A DNA stretch of 64,000 nucleotides from Saturnia japonica. Taxonomy: Eukaryota > Arthropoda > Insecta > Lepidoptera > Saturniidae. The stretch's first letter is position 1; the number at the start of each line of letters is the position of its first letter. Shown piece after piece: positions 48,040 through 59,753 of this stretch. The notes below the pieces were generated by a model. That model did not search any database, was not told the origin of the DNA, and saw nothing but the letters and a program-made list of their open reading frames with translations. Where the stretch lies: the NCBI GenBank assembly GCA_033032175.1, contig CM065334.1, positions 2,725,705 through 2,789,704 of the forward strand, given 5' to 3'. Position numbers and translations under genes: made by a program.

Positions 48040-50073
48040 ACACAACTTTCTATAGATACCAATTTATACATTTCATTCATGATTGATATCTCCATCGCAT
48101 TTACTCTTGAAGTGGCCTAATGAGCCGTCCGCTACCTCTCTCTTTCCCTCATTATATTTATGGTACTTGTCAAATTACGTTAGTGATGGAATCATACATT
48201 TAAATCGGTACTTTACGGTAAATAAGTAAACTAGTGATGTATTTTCGTGTCAATCGGTATTTTACTAAACAAATTACCGGTTTTTATCGATATTTTTGCG
48301 ACGGCAACCATTTTACCAGATTTATCAAACTGAATCTTAAAATAAAAGAAACGTAAGGATTACATAATATTTATTCTTATTGGGATTTACAAATATTAAC
48401 ATGCCATAAAACTTTCCCTTCATACTTCACGGGCTTAGGACCGGCTTTATGCATTGTTTTAAAACCTCAGACCTAGGAATTTCGGCAGGATCTTGAAGTG
48501 TTGTGGTGGTTTTTATTTTAATTCATACCTTATGTTGGCTCTATATTGTGTAATTTTGGCGACATTTTACGTGATGTAGTTTGGTAATTTTGCACAAGTG
48601 GATTATAAATACCTAACTGGGAACATGCATTTTAAGTTCACATAAAACTCCCTGTAAAATTTTAAAAATGGAGCCTCGATCTTGTTGAAGCTATGTTTGA
48701 ATATTGCAAGATAGATAATTACATTTGGGTAAATACTTATTGTTTAACATTGACTTTGGCTGAAATGTGTAATAACAGTACGAACAGTTGCCATTCAATA
48801 AAAGAAAGACTGAGCGCATGGAACTAAAAGTAAACCAGAAAAAAGGAAATACAGAATGGAACATTATTACAATTAAATGATCATAAGAATTAAAATATTA
48901 CCATAAAACAATAGTTATTAAAAGTATATAAAATAAGTTTCTTAATATGACTCATGAATGTAGACAAAAACTACAGAAATAACAGAATTAATCATCAATA
49001 TAAAAATAAATCGCTCACAACGTATTTCTCAATATTATTACAGACAGGGAAAACAAATTTATATTACAATTAATTAATTAAGATCATAAGAATAAAAACA
49101 TTACAAAATATTAACATAAAACAAAAGTTATTAAAAGTATACTTATAAAATAATTTTCTTAATATGAATCATGAATGTTGTTAAAAAATACACCAGACAA
49201 ATTTGCATGCTTCATAAAATATTTGTATGAATAATTAGTAAATATTACACATAATGCTTAATTAAGTAATTAGAAACAAAGAAAATATGCTAGATTATGA
49301 CATGATTACATACTAGAATTACATAATTATTATTTACCTTAAAAATCATAACAATACATGTGAGTATATTCATGCATCTTTTAAATTTTATTTTATAATT
49401 GATTCTGATTTAATCAATCAATGTTATATTATGTACATTAGATAACTAAGAACATTACCTAATAATAACAATGAATTATTAATAATATATTACAACTAGT
49501 AGTAGTACTATATTTTAAAAACAATGTAAACAAAATTTGCATACTCGTTAGAATTAACTATGAGGCATACTGAAGGAATTCTGTTAGTAATTGCAGTGAT
49601 ATATTTTGCAAAGGCATAGTAGATATAGGTATCTAGATCCAGTAATAATATATCTATACATAATAATAGTTAATAGAGGAATTAAAATAAAGACAATTTT
49701 AGTTGCAGAAACTATGATAATAATAAGTAGTACCTATACAGTTAAATATGATTATGTAGTACTACGCCTTCTAACTGATCTGTAACTAAATCCTTTTGTA
49801 GCTTTAGTATGGATTAAACTTTCCATTTCTACATCTTTAGATCTGGAATCAATATTATGCATTCGTCTGTTAAAATTAATGCCACCATTGTTTTACTTGC
49901 ATTCTAATAAATAACAAATAACCAAAAAGCTTTGAGAAAAGTTTCTTTGTGCATCTCACAATTGTACAATGTAGTATCAATTTTTTGTTCCAATGAACAT
50001 TCTCAGGGGGAATAAAATTCTCTATGAATTCAGTGTCGTCAGTTTGAAAATTATCAATGTATGATCCATATTT

Positions 50074-51420
50074 TTATTGGTTTACTAAATTTTGAAGGGT
50101 ACCTAACATTTTGTCATCACCATTAGCACAATTTGTAAATAATGACTTACCAGTAGTGATGTTATTAATTAATAAAGTTTTATAAGCCGAGACAAAGTGA
50201 GTACAATCTGGGTTGGTATTGAAATTACCATGTGCTCTTATTAGACCAAAAAATTTTTCTAATGGATATTGGTTTAGTTGTCTGAGACTTAAAAATTTTA
50301 CACCCTCAATAGAGCGTAAATCAGACCACAGATGTTTCATAGTTTTAATATTATGCATAAAATGCTTCAGTGACAAAGGCTTGCTTTCCCTTTCAACGGA
50401 AGAATCAAACCGCATTGAATTTAGTTTCTTCACAGCATTATTCCAGAAATCTATGTGTTCAGAATTTAAAGATAGAGCATGTTGCAATTTATAACCAGAG
50501 TGACCAAAACGATTTAAACTATCAAACAAATCATTTATAAATAAAAGTATTTCTACTGTGAAAAGATCATTATCAATATCCACATTCGGAATAGAATATT
50601 CATGCTCCTGTAGAAAAAGCAGGGACTTCATATAAACTTCAAGCGATGTAGCCACTTGTCTGCTGAATACTTGAGCAGCTAGTTTGACCTGGAAATATAC
50701 AATAAAGTAATTTTATTTATAAAATAAAAAAATAATGCAGGGCAAAGCTAGTATCCATAATATACAGACGAAGTCGCGGGTACCAGCTAGTAAATATATA
50801 TTCAGTAGTATTGGAGATGAAAATGACTAAAATATGTTGAGATCTCTTTAGTATGGGCAATCATACATCACTTTTGTCAAGCAAAGTGGTCATTTTATAA
50901 ACTTCACATGCGACTGGGATTTTAATAATTTTACTTACATAGGTACATAGTGTATATAAATGATTTCACGCCTATACAGGTTGATTTTTGAGATGGGTCA
51001 GTGAGAATTTTACTTACCTTCATTTTATCATATGATGTAGGTTTAACATGTTTGTCGGTGAGTTTAGTGCTTCTTGCTCGTCCACCATTTCCATCTACTT
51101 TATAAAGAATTTCAATGTACTCCCACTTAGCACGCCGATTACCGATGAGAAGATCTTTCTTCTAAAAATTATTGCGAAAACATTTTAGTAAATGAGGTAC
51201 ATCATAGATGTGATATAGCCGGTTACTATTAATGTTATAGGAAACATTATTATCATTGTAGTCTTCACTGCGTACAAGTTCTCTATTTGAGTCCGATATT
51301 ATTAGCTGCAACATTGGCAGAGCTTTGATCACTAACTGTGGCTCTAACTATGAATCCAGCTTTAAAAATTGCAAATACTACCTCCTTGATAATATTCTTT
51401 AAAACAAATGTTTTTACTCC
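50074..51420 (-). pseudogene. P-element-type transposase, C-terminal two thirds, copy 1
   Basis: Minus-strand pieces in order: NIIKEVVFAIF ... RATVSDQSS (RNase H-like core, near 51400-51310), a frameshift, HIYDVPHLLKCFRNN (near 51200-51170), a stop, then KWEYIEILYKVDG to KPTSYDKMK, ending at a GTAAGT donor at 51017. After an intron (50689-51017) the last exon starts VKLAAQVFSRQVATSLE and continues through NQYPLEKFFGLIRAHGNFN to a stop at 50074. Further P-like sequence (YIDNFQTDDTEFIENFIPPE) continues to about 49930 beyond that stop. P transposases are GTP-dependent DDE-type enzymes with an N-terminal THAP finger, which is absent. The intron holds a retroposon remnant. The copy is not functional. 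Confidence 0.82.
50735..50800 (-). repeat. Retroposon remnant in the P transposase intron
   Basis: GACGAAGTCGCGGGTACCAGCTAGT is, read in the other direction, the ACTAGCTGGTACCCGCGACTTCG head of the common lepidopteran repeat class. The same remnant is in copy 2 at about 54414-54470, so it was present before the block was duplicated. Confidence 0.6.
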
Positions 51421-51712
51421 ATCTCGAGCAAATTAACAATTCCACAAATTAACAAATATAAAATGTTTAATAATGTTAATTAAAACAACGAACAATGGCG
51501 GTTCAATTTGTTTTGTCAATTTTGACAATTCCAATGAAAATGGCGGCCACAGACCAATATGGCGGAAGTATATCAATGAGTATGCCTTTGTGTGAGTATT
51601 TCTTTGTGTGAAAGAGAAACGTAGCGGGTACGCTTATGGATTTTTCCCATGTTGAGTGAAATAGATGCGCGAGCTTTTCGTGTTAAAATATATAGGCGAG
51701 TTGACAGAGCCT

Positions 51713-54700
51713 GATACACATACACAACTTTCTATAGATACCAATTTATACATTTCATTCATGATTGATATCTCCATCGCATTTACTCTTGAAGTGGCCT
51801 AATGAGCCGTCCGCTACCTCTCTCTTTCCCTCATTATATTTGTATATATGGTACTTGTCAAATTACGTTAGTGATGGAATTATACATTTAAATCGGTACT
51901 TTACGGTAAATAAGTAAACTAGTGATGTATTTTCGTGTCAATCGGTATTTTACTAAACAAATTACCGGTTTTTATCGATATTTTTTCGACGGCAACCATT
52001 TTACCAGATTTATCAAACTGAATCTTAAAATAAAAGAAACGTAAGGATTACATAATATTTATTCTTATTGGGATTTACAAATATTAACATGCCATAAAAC
52101 TTTCCCTTCATACTTCACGGGCTTAGGACCGGCTTTATGCATTGTTTTAAAACCTCAGACTTGGGAATTTCGGCAGGATCTTGAAGGTGGTGGTTTTTAT
52201 TTTAATTCATACCTTATGTTGGCTCTATATTGTGTAATTTTGGCGACATTTTACGTGATGTAGTTTGGTTATTTTGCACAAGTGGATTAAAAATACCTAA
52301 CTGGGAACATGCATTTTAAGTTCACATAAAACTCCCTGTAAAATTTTAAAAATGGAGCCTCGATCTTGTTGAAGCTATGTTTGAATATTGCAATATATTT
52401 ATAATATTTGAATATTGTTTAACATTGACTTTGGCTGAAATGTGTAATAACAGTACGAACAGTTGCCATTCAATAAAAGAAAGACGGAGCGCATGGAACT
52501 AAAAGTGAAACCAGAAAAAAGGAAATACAAAATGGAACATTATTACAATTAAATGATCATAAGAATTAAAATATTACCATAAAACAATAGTTATTAAAAG
52601 TATATAAAATAAGTTTCTTAATATGACTCATGAATGTAGACAAAAACTACAGAAATAACAGAATTAATCATCAATATAAAAATCAATCGCTCACAACTTA
52701 TTTCTCAATATTATTACAGACAGGGAAAACAAATTTATATTACAATTAATGAATTAAGATCATAAGAATAAAAACATTACAAAATATTAACATAAAACAA
52801 AAGTTATTAAAAGTATACTTATAAAATAATTTTCTTAATATGAATCATGAATGTTGTTAAAAAATACACCAGACAAATTTGCATGCTTCATAAAATATTT
52901 GTATGAATAATTAGTAAATATTACACATAATGCCTAATTAAGTAATTAGAAACAAAGAAAATATGCTAGATTATGACATGATTACATACTAGAATTACAT
53001 AATTATTATTTACCTTAAAAATCATAACAATACATGTGAGTATATTCATGCATCTTTTAAATTTTATTTTATAATTGATTCTGATTTAATCAATCAATGT
53101 TATATTATGTACATTAGATAACTAAGAACATTACCTAATAATAACAATGAATTATTAATAATATATTACAACTAGTAGTAGTACTATATTTTAAAAACAA
53201 TGTAAACAAAATTTGCATACTCGTTAGAATTAACTATGAGGCATACTGAAGGAATTCTGTTAGTAATTGCATAGTGATATATTTTGCAAAGGCATAGTAG
53301 ATATAGGTATCTAGATCCAGTAATAATATATCTATACATAATAATAGTTAATAGAGGAATTAAAATAAAGACAATTTTAGTTGCAGAAACTATGATAATA
53401 ATAAGTAGTACCTATACAGTTAAATATGATTATGTAGTACTACGCCTTCTAACTGATCTGTAACTAAATCCTTTTGTAGCTTTAGTATGGATTAAACTTT
53501 CCATTTCTACATCTTTAGATCTGGAATCAATATTATGCATTCGTCTGTTAAAATTAATGCCACCATTGTTTTACTTGCATTCTAATAAATAACAAATAAC
53601 CAAAAAGCTTTGAGAAAAGTTTCTTTGTGCATCTCACAATTGTACAATGTAGTATCAATTTTTTGTTCCAATGAACATTCTCAGGGGGAATAAAATTCTC
53701 TATGAATTCAGTGTTGTCAGTTTGAAAATTATCAATGTATGATCCATATTTTTATTGGTTTACTAAATTTTGAAGGGTACCTAACATTTTGTCATCATCA
53801 TTAGCACAATTTGTAAATAATGACTTACCAGTAGTGATGTTATTAATTAATAAAGTTTTATAAGCCGAGACAAAGTGAGTACAATCTGGGTTGGTATTGA
53901 AATTACCATGTGCTCTTATTAGACCAAAAAATTTTTCTAATGGATATTGGTTTAGTCGTCTGAGACTTAAAAATTTTACACCCTCAATAGAGCGTAAATC
54001 AGACCACAGATGTTTCATAGTTTTAATATTATGCATAAAATGCTTCAGTGACAAAGGCTTGCTTTCCCTTTCAACGGAAGAATCAAACCGCATTGAATTT
54101 AGTTTCTTCACAGCATTATTCCAGAAATCTATGTGTTCAGAATTTAAAGATAGAGCATGTTGCAATTTATAACCAGAGTGACCAAAACGATTTAAACTAT
54201 CAAACAAATCATTTATAAATAAAAGTATTTCTACTGTGAAAAGATCATTATCAATATCCACATTCGGAATAGAATATTCATGCTCCTGTAGAAAAAGCAG
54301 GGACTTCATATAAACTTCAAGCGATGTAGCCACTTGTCTGCTGAATACTTGAGCAGCTAGTTTGACCTGGAAATATACAATAAAGTAATTTTATTTATAA
54401 AATAAAAAAAATATGCGGGGCAAAGCTAGTATCCATAATATACAGACGAAGTCGCGGGTACCAGCTAGTAAATATATATTCAGTAGTATTGGAGATGAAA
54501 ATGACTAAAATATGTTGAGATCTCTTTAGTATGGGCAATCATACATCACTTTTGTCAAGCAAAGTGGTTATTTTATAAACTTCACATGCGACTGGGATTT
54601 TAATAATTTTACTTACATAGGTACATAGTGTATATAAATGATTTCACGCCTATACAGGTTGATTTTTGAGATGGGTCAGTGAGAATTTTACTTACCTTCA

Positions 54701-55393
54701 TTTTATCATATGATGTAGGTTTAACATGTTTGTCGGTGAGTTTAGTGCTTCTTGCTCGTCCACCATTTCCATCTACTTTATAAAGAATTTCAATGTACTC
54801 CCACTTAGCACGCCGATTACCGATGAGAAGATCTTTCTTCTAAAATTTATTGCCAAAAAAATTTTAGTAAATGAGGTACATCATAGATGTGATATAGCCG
54901 GTTACTATTAATGTTATAGGAAACATTATTATCATTGTAGCTTTCACTGCGTACAAGTTCTCTATTTGAGTCCGATATTATTAGCTGCAACATTGGCAGA
55001 GCTTTGATCACTAACTGTGGCTCTAACTATGAATCCAGCTTTAAAAATTGCAAATACTACCTCCTTGATAATATTCTTTAAAACAAATGTTTTTACTCCA
55101 TCTCGAGCAAATTAACAATTCCACAAATTAACAATTAAAAAATGTTTAATAATGTTAATTATGAACAACGAACAATGGCGGTTCAATTTGTTTTGTCAAT
55201 TTTGACAATTCCAATGAAAATGGCGGCCACAGACCAATATGGCGGAAGAATATCAATGAGTATGCCTTTGTGTGAGTATTTGTTTGTGTGAAAGAGAAAC
55301 GTAGCGGGTACGCTTATGGATTTTTCCCATGTTGAGTGAAATAGATGCGCGAGCTTTTCGTGTTAAAATATAAAGGCGAGTTGACAGAGCCTG
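51713..55393. repeat. 3.68-kb tandem duplication, copy 2
   Basis: This block follows copy 1 directly; the junction reads GAGCCTG then ATACACATACAC, with only two or three bases of possible microhomology. It ends at 55393, where GGTAATGACCGTATC begins. Confidence 0.9.
53752..55097 (-). pseudogene. P-element-type transposase, C-terminal two thirds, copy 2
   Basis: Same order of pieces as the copy at 50074-51420: last exon 53752-54366, intron 54367-54695, preceding exon from 54696 upward. Differences are few (RRLNQ for RQLNQ, NDDDK for NGDDK). Around 54841-54870 it has extra changes in an A run. The stop after TLQNLVNQ and the upstream frameshift are shared, so the gene was already dead before duplication. 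Confidence 0.82.
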
Positions 55394-55599
55394 GTAATGA
55401 CCGTATCAGTTTAAAATGATTTCTCTTTACTGGCAAGTTGGTAGCCCTGGCCGAATGCAGTATCACCCGTATCATAATCACCCAGTGTTGCCAACTATAA
55501 TACACCATACACCATAATCAGCATAAATCTACTACTTACCATAGGATTATAATTACGGTAGAAGAAACACAGTAATACACGATTTGTTATTTATCTCTG

Positions 55600-57946
55600 A
55601 TTCAGACCTGTTATAGATCGTGTTAAAAAATCATACTTTTAATATCGTTTATAATTCTAGTAAATGTAACAACCATTTTTGCGAATTTTAATTTTAATTT
55701 TCTCTACGCTAATATTTTTGCTTTATTCTACTGACAAGCTAAATTTAAGTAATGTAATTCTCGGGCATTCCCCCAATAGACCGATATCAACTAGATATTA
55801 CGGGAACAAATTCACTAGGTGTAGTTATATTTGGATTTAGATGAATACCTACTTAGAACTTTTTAATTTATCTAGTTTTTAACTATTAATTGACTACAGT
55901 TCTGCAGTGCTACCATTTTAGCGCTTTTGGCGCCAAATGTAGCGCTTTTATCATAATAAATTCGACGTGTTTTTGGAAGAAGTATTGCTTTTAACACCCT
56001 CGTTTTAAAAATCTCGTAGGAACCGTGAAGGTGTTACTAGGTATCGAGAATATATTCTGTCTCTGTTATCTATCTCATATTATAAGTTAAAAAAAAATAC
56101 CTAGAATAAAATGTAAAAAAAATTAGTTACTCATGGAACTTTCATGGTAATACAGGCGGCGGCACAGCTGCTGCGCCACGCGTCTTTTATCTCAACATAG
56201 GGATGTAAATTTCAAAAAAAGATCGTTTTTTAAAATAGATTACTTTCAATTTAATAGAATAATATAAAATAATCGTTGTTTATTAAAAAAAATTCAATCT
56301 TTCTCATTAATCGTTTTTTTTTTCATATTTTCTTGAAAAATTGAATTAAACGCCTGAAATATTCACAATCATAATTTGCTTACTCAAATAATTAATTTGA
56401 ATAAGACAAAAATTGTTGTTAAGAACGGAAAATGCCCACTCTTGTACCAAATTTTTGTTTAACAACGTGTGAATAAAAATTAAACAATGTTTTTCTTTTC
56501 ATATTATTTTACGACGTTTTGTTCTCTGAATTTGGTTTTCTAAGTAGGAATATTCTTTAAACTTTTATCTATAATCTATACTATATATATATATATATAC
56601 TAATATAACAGAGCAAAAGAGTTTTTATGTTCTTTTGTTTGTTTAAATTACTTATTTGCTATTTATTACTTATTTGGTCACGACACTACAACTATCAAAT
56701 TAGAACTGTCATCGAGAAAATAAAGAAATGGAAATAATTTAGGTATAGTTCGTCAGGTAGGCCAGGGGATGGTAGACAATGTCACAATAATCCTGGTACA
56801 AAATAGCTAAAAGTAAACTAGTTGAAAAAAAAGGTGGTACAACTTACGAGGGTCGCCCCGAACGACCTTTTTTTAGTGGTGGGCGATCATCATACATATC
56901 CAAGACAGATACTTATTTCTAATATTAATAATGTTATGTTAATATGTTACTAATTATTAGTATGTACTGTAAGAACATATACACCTGCTCATCTATAAAG
57001 CGCACGTTATGGATGGGTAGGTGTCAAGTGTCACTCATCATTTTCCCGTTCTACATTAGCGTAAGACAGGACAGTCCGGTTAGAGACGTCCATGTAGACG
57101 CACCTATGTTTTTTGATATTTAATGTAACAATTATATAACTTGTAATTGAGTGAAATAATAATACTGATTTATTGAACAAGAATTTTTATTTATTTAAAT
57201 AACCGGGCTCAATCCTAAAAGTACAATTAATTCTTGTTCAGTAGTAAATCATAATCCCATCAACAGAAGTTCTATCTCTCAAAACAATTATCTGGTACTT
57301 GGTACAAATCTGGTACGTTTACCAGGAATATTGTACGTCGTCATCCCTGCAGAGTACGGGGGTAGCGGTGCCTGGCGCCGCCGCGCCGCGCCGTGCCGCG
57401 TCGGGACATGCGATGGTGTTATCACGTGTTAAAAATTTGTTAAATTTTGGGAAAACAAAAAGTAAATATTTTAATTTTAAATTGCAATAACGTTTTTATT
57501 TTAATAATAAATAAAATTTTGTTATTTTTTTGGTAATGTCATTGGAATACCTATAAACCTTTTCGGATTCGACGGGGTTTTTGATAGATATTTTTTAATT
57601 AATATCATTTTAAAAGAATATATAAGTATCCATAACGGAGGACGCGTTTGATGTGTTGACATAACGATTATTTTCGTTTATGAACAAACCGGTTGTTGAC
57701 GTGACGGCGCTTTGGCTACGACGTTGGGAACATTGGTGGTGTAGATCTAAATTTTTTTTATTGAAGTGAAACTTCTTTTTGGACAGTATGAATTTAATTT
57801 TATGAAATAAAAATGTGTATAGAAAAATAGATAGTTATAAATGTATGTTTTAGACTTTGAGAGAATGAGATAGATTGCGTTTCTTTTTGGTTTCTCTGTC
57901 CTTCGTCTATTTTTAATGTACTCGAAATATATACAAAGAGAGGGGG
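55600..57946. other. AT-rich spacer with simple repeats
   Basis: No gene is recognised. A (TA)n run lies at about 56582-56600 and is followed by ACTAATATAACAGAGC, a reversed retroposon-tail motif. A GC-rich islet at 57360-57412 (GCGCCGCCGCGCCGCGCCG) stands alone. Short open frames such as 57299-57490 have no support. Confidence 0.4.
56840..56900. repeat. Element X / hAT-like end motifs joined head to tail
   Basis: CCGAACGACCTTTTTTTAG is followed directly by TGGTGGGCGATCATCATAC. In element X the first motif marks the right end and the second the start of the terminal part (GCGGTGGGCGATTATGAG), about 160 bp apart in the opposite order. GGTCG and CGACC form a short stem around the join. Confidence 0.4.
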
Positions 57947-57970
57947 GAGAGAGAGAGAGAGAGAGAGAGA
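57947..57970. repeat. (GA)n microsatellite
   Basis: About twelve GA units follow a G run beside the copia LTR. Confidence 0.9.
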
Positions 57971-58019
57971 CTTCTTCTACTGCGTGTGAACTCACACTTA
58001 AAACTTTTAATAGCCAAAT

Positions 58020-58206
58020 TGTAGAAATAAAACAGCAGAGCTAGAAGCTTTAGTTTTATAGTTAAATATATTGAAATCCAACAATAACACTTTTCTATAA
58101 TATACGCAACGCGAGCAAACAAGAACAAGGAGTATCTATGCCAGTGTGTATGTAACATTTGTACGATAGGTGGCGCTAACCGGCTTGTGTTTATTTCTTT
58201 ACTACA
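58020..58206 (-). mobile_element. 3' LTR of a copia element, 187 bp
   Basis: The segment is bounded by TGTAG (58020) and CTACA (58206), i.e. TG...CA on either strand with 5-bp inverted ends. On the minus strand it directly follows the purine tract AAGGGAGGA that overlaps the end of the pol frame. The stop codon of pol lies about 15 bp inside the LTR. Confidence 0.65.
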
Positions 58207-58950
58207 TCCTCCCTTAAACATAAGCCCATTTTTCTAGAGAAGTAGTCTAGCTTGATCTGTGGAGTCGCTTTGGTGAGGACGTCAGCAACCATCTCTCCAG
58301 TGTTGACATATTGTACCTCAATCTCCTTTTTACATATGTTCTGCCGGATAAAATGGTGCCGGACATCTATATGCTTGGTTCTGAAATTATAAACATCGTT
58401 TCCTGAAAGATTAATACAACTTTGATTGTCGCAATAAATACGTATAGTATGATGCTTGGGATGTGGCCAAAACTGTTCTTGCAGTTGTTCTAGCCATAGT
58501 GCTTCTTGGGTGCAGGCTGATAAAGACATGTATTCCGCCTCTGTTGTTGACAGTGCAACAGTAGGTTGTCGCTTTGAGCTCCAAGATATAGATCCTCCCT
58601 GAAATATAAAAGTGTATCCTGTGCAGGACCTTCTGTCATCTTCAGAGTTAGCCCAATCGGCGTCACAATAGGCATGAACGATTTCTTCTTCTGCACATTG
58701 TTTGTAAGACAAACTGTAGTTTTCGGTGCCTCGTAGATATCTCATTAATCGTTTTAAAGTTACCCAATGTTTCATTTCTGGTTTATTGTTATATTTGCTT
58801 AGGTAATTAACTACATAGCTGATATCTGGTCTCATCCCTTGAGATAAATATAACATACATCCAATTACTTCTTGGTAAGGAATATTTCTCAATATTGCAT
58901 TTTCTTCACCAGTTGAATGTAACTTTGTAAGTGGATTGTTTCGTACTCAT
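58191..58950 (-). pseudogene. Ty1/copia pol, RNase H end (5'-truncated)
   Basis: From about 58950 the minus strand reads LTKLHSTGEE, then RNIPYQEVIGCMLYLSQG and RPDISYVVNYLSKY (the connection after the reverse transcriptase). The RNase H domain follows with its acidic residues in HAYCDADWA, STTEAEYMS and IYCDNQSC, then HIDVRHHFIR and the C-terminus ADVLTKA to the stop at 58191. This pattern is diagnostic of Ty1/copia. The frame is open over 240 codons but gag, protease, integrase and the reverse transcriptase core are missing, and a stop lies just upstream of 58950. The apparent ATG at 58892 is internal. The element is a truncated copy. Confidence 0.9.
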
Positions 58951-59271
58951 ATAAAACCTTATTATCAATACTCGATGGGACTGGCAAACGCAGCTGACAG
59001 CTGTCATGCTTTATGTACTCGTCGAATTTTGGAGCTCTTATCGCGAGGCACGCAACAAGAATCGCTGTGCAAAACCGAATCTGAATTCGTATGTTGACCT
59101 GAATCGTGTCGGTGGATATCATCGCAAGTGTTGGAGCAGTCCAAGGTACGTGAGAGCATTGTATTTGTTCCAGCGCTATCGAGTTTTTGAACATCGTTTT
59201 TTACCGTATCGAAATTACCCAGTGTAGCTAAGCCACCGCTATTTCGGTTCGGTGCGGATGCTACATCTTTT

Positions 59272-59289
59272 TGGTGCCGAACCCGGGAT
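59272..59289 (+). promoter_or_regulatory. Primer-binding site of the BEL/Pao element
   Basis: TGGTGCCGAACCCGGGAT would pair with the 3' end of a tRNA (TGG complements the CCA tail). It lies six bases after GATGCTACA, which could be the CA end of the 5' LTR (about 59266). The left LTR border was not determined; TGTTGGAGCAGTCC at 59129 is one candidate. Confidence 0.7.
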
Positions 59290-59753
59290 TTCCACCGATA
59301 TTATTCTCAATCGTGGTATATGTTTGTGGTATTTCTGGTCATCGTCGTAGTTCTTACTTAATATTGCGAGTAATCATACCTAAATACCTATTCATATATA
59401 TCTAAATCGTACAATAGTTACCATCGAAAAGATTTTTCACATATATATCATTTGTGTGTCATCGGAAATTATTGTAAGATCTAATTAAGTAATCACTATA
59501 TTTCATCGGTACTTAATTAATTTCATCGGCTTATAATAATTTCATCGACTAAATAGTATTATATATATAAATACATATATTTTATCATATATTGTGACCT
59601 TTCAAATTTTCTTACATATTTTTGTCATTTGTTGCAAATCGAAATATAAATTCGAAAATTCATTTGTTTACGTTTTTAAAATTTAATTCTTTTTTCTTCA
59701 CGTGTCAAATTAATTTGAATTTCTTTTTTCAATTATCGAACCTAAAATAGTTC
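59290..59753 (+). other. Leader of the BEL/Pao element
   Basis: About 460 bp of AT-rich untranslated sequence between the primer-binding site and the gag ATG. TTTCATCGG-type motifs recur (59500-59550). No open frame. Confidence 0.5.

Larger units (their letters stand above)
48031..51712. repeat. 3.68-kb tandem duplication, copy 1
   Basis: From GATACACATACACAAC at 48031 the block matches the one from 51713 collinearly to the end at GACAGAGCCTG, with about one percent differences. These include a 6-bp indel (TATTTATGG against TATTTGTATATATGG near 48170/51836) and scattered substitutions. It includes AT-rich sequence (48360-49800), the module related to 3440-3680, and a P-type transposase pseudogene. 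Confidence 0.9.
47153..55599 (-). mobile_element. P-like DNA element with 16-bp terminal inverted repeats
   Basis: CAGAGATAAATAACAA at 47153-47168 is repeated as a perfect reverse complement at 55584-55599. It resembles the Drosophila P terminus (CATGATGAAATAACAT). Between the repeats lie two tandem 3.68-kb blocks, each with a P-type transposase remnant on the minus strand. The 8-bp flanks (CCCACCAC left, ATTCAGAC right) do not match, so no target duplication is preserved. The N-terminal THAP DNA-binding domain was not found. The element cannot make its own full transposase. Confidence 0.6.

Noticed and set aside
57299..57490. 63-codon frame with an alanine/arginine-rich middle
   Set aside because: It only reads through a GC-rich islet; no family or gene context.
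59006..59227. 73-codon plus-strand frame before the BEL primer-binding site
   Set aside because: It lies in the probable 5' LTR region and resembles no protein.
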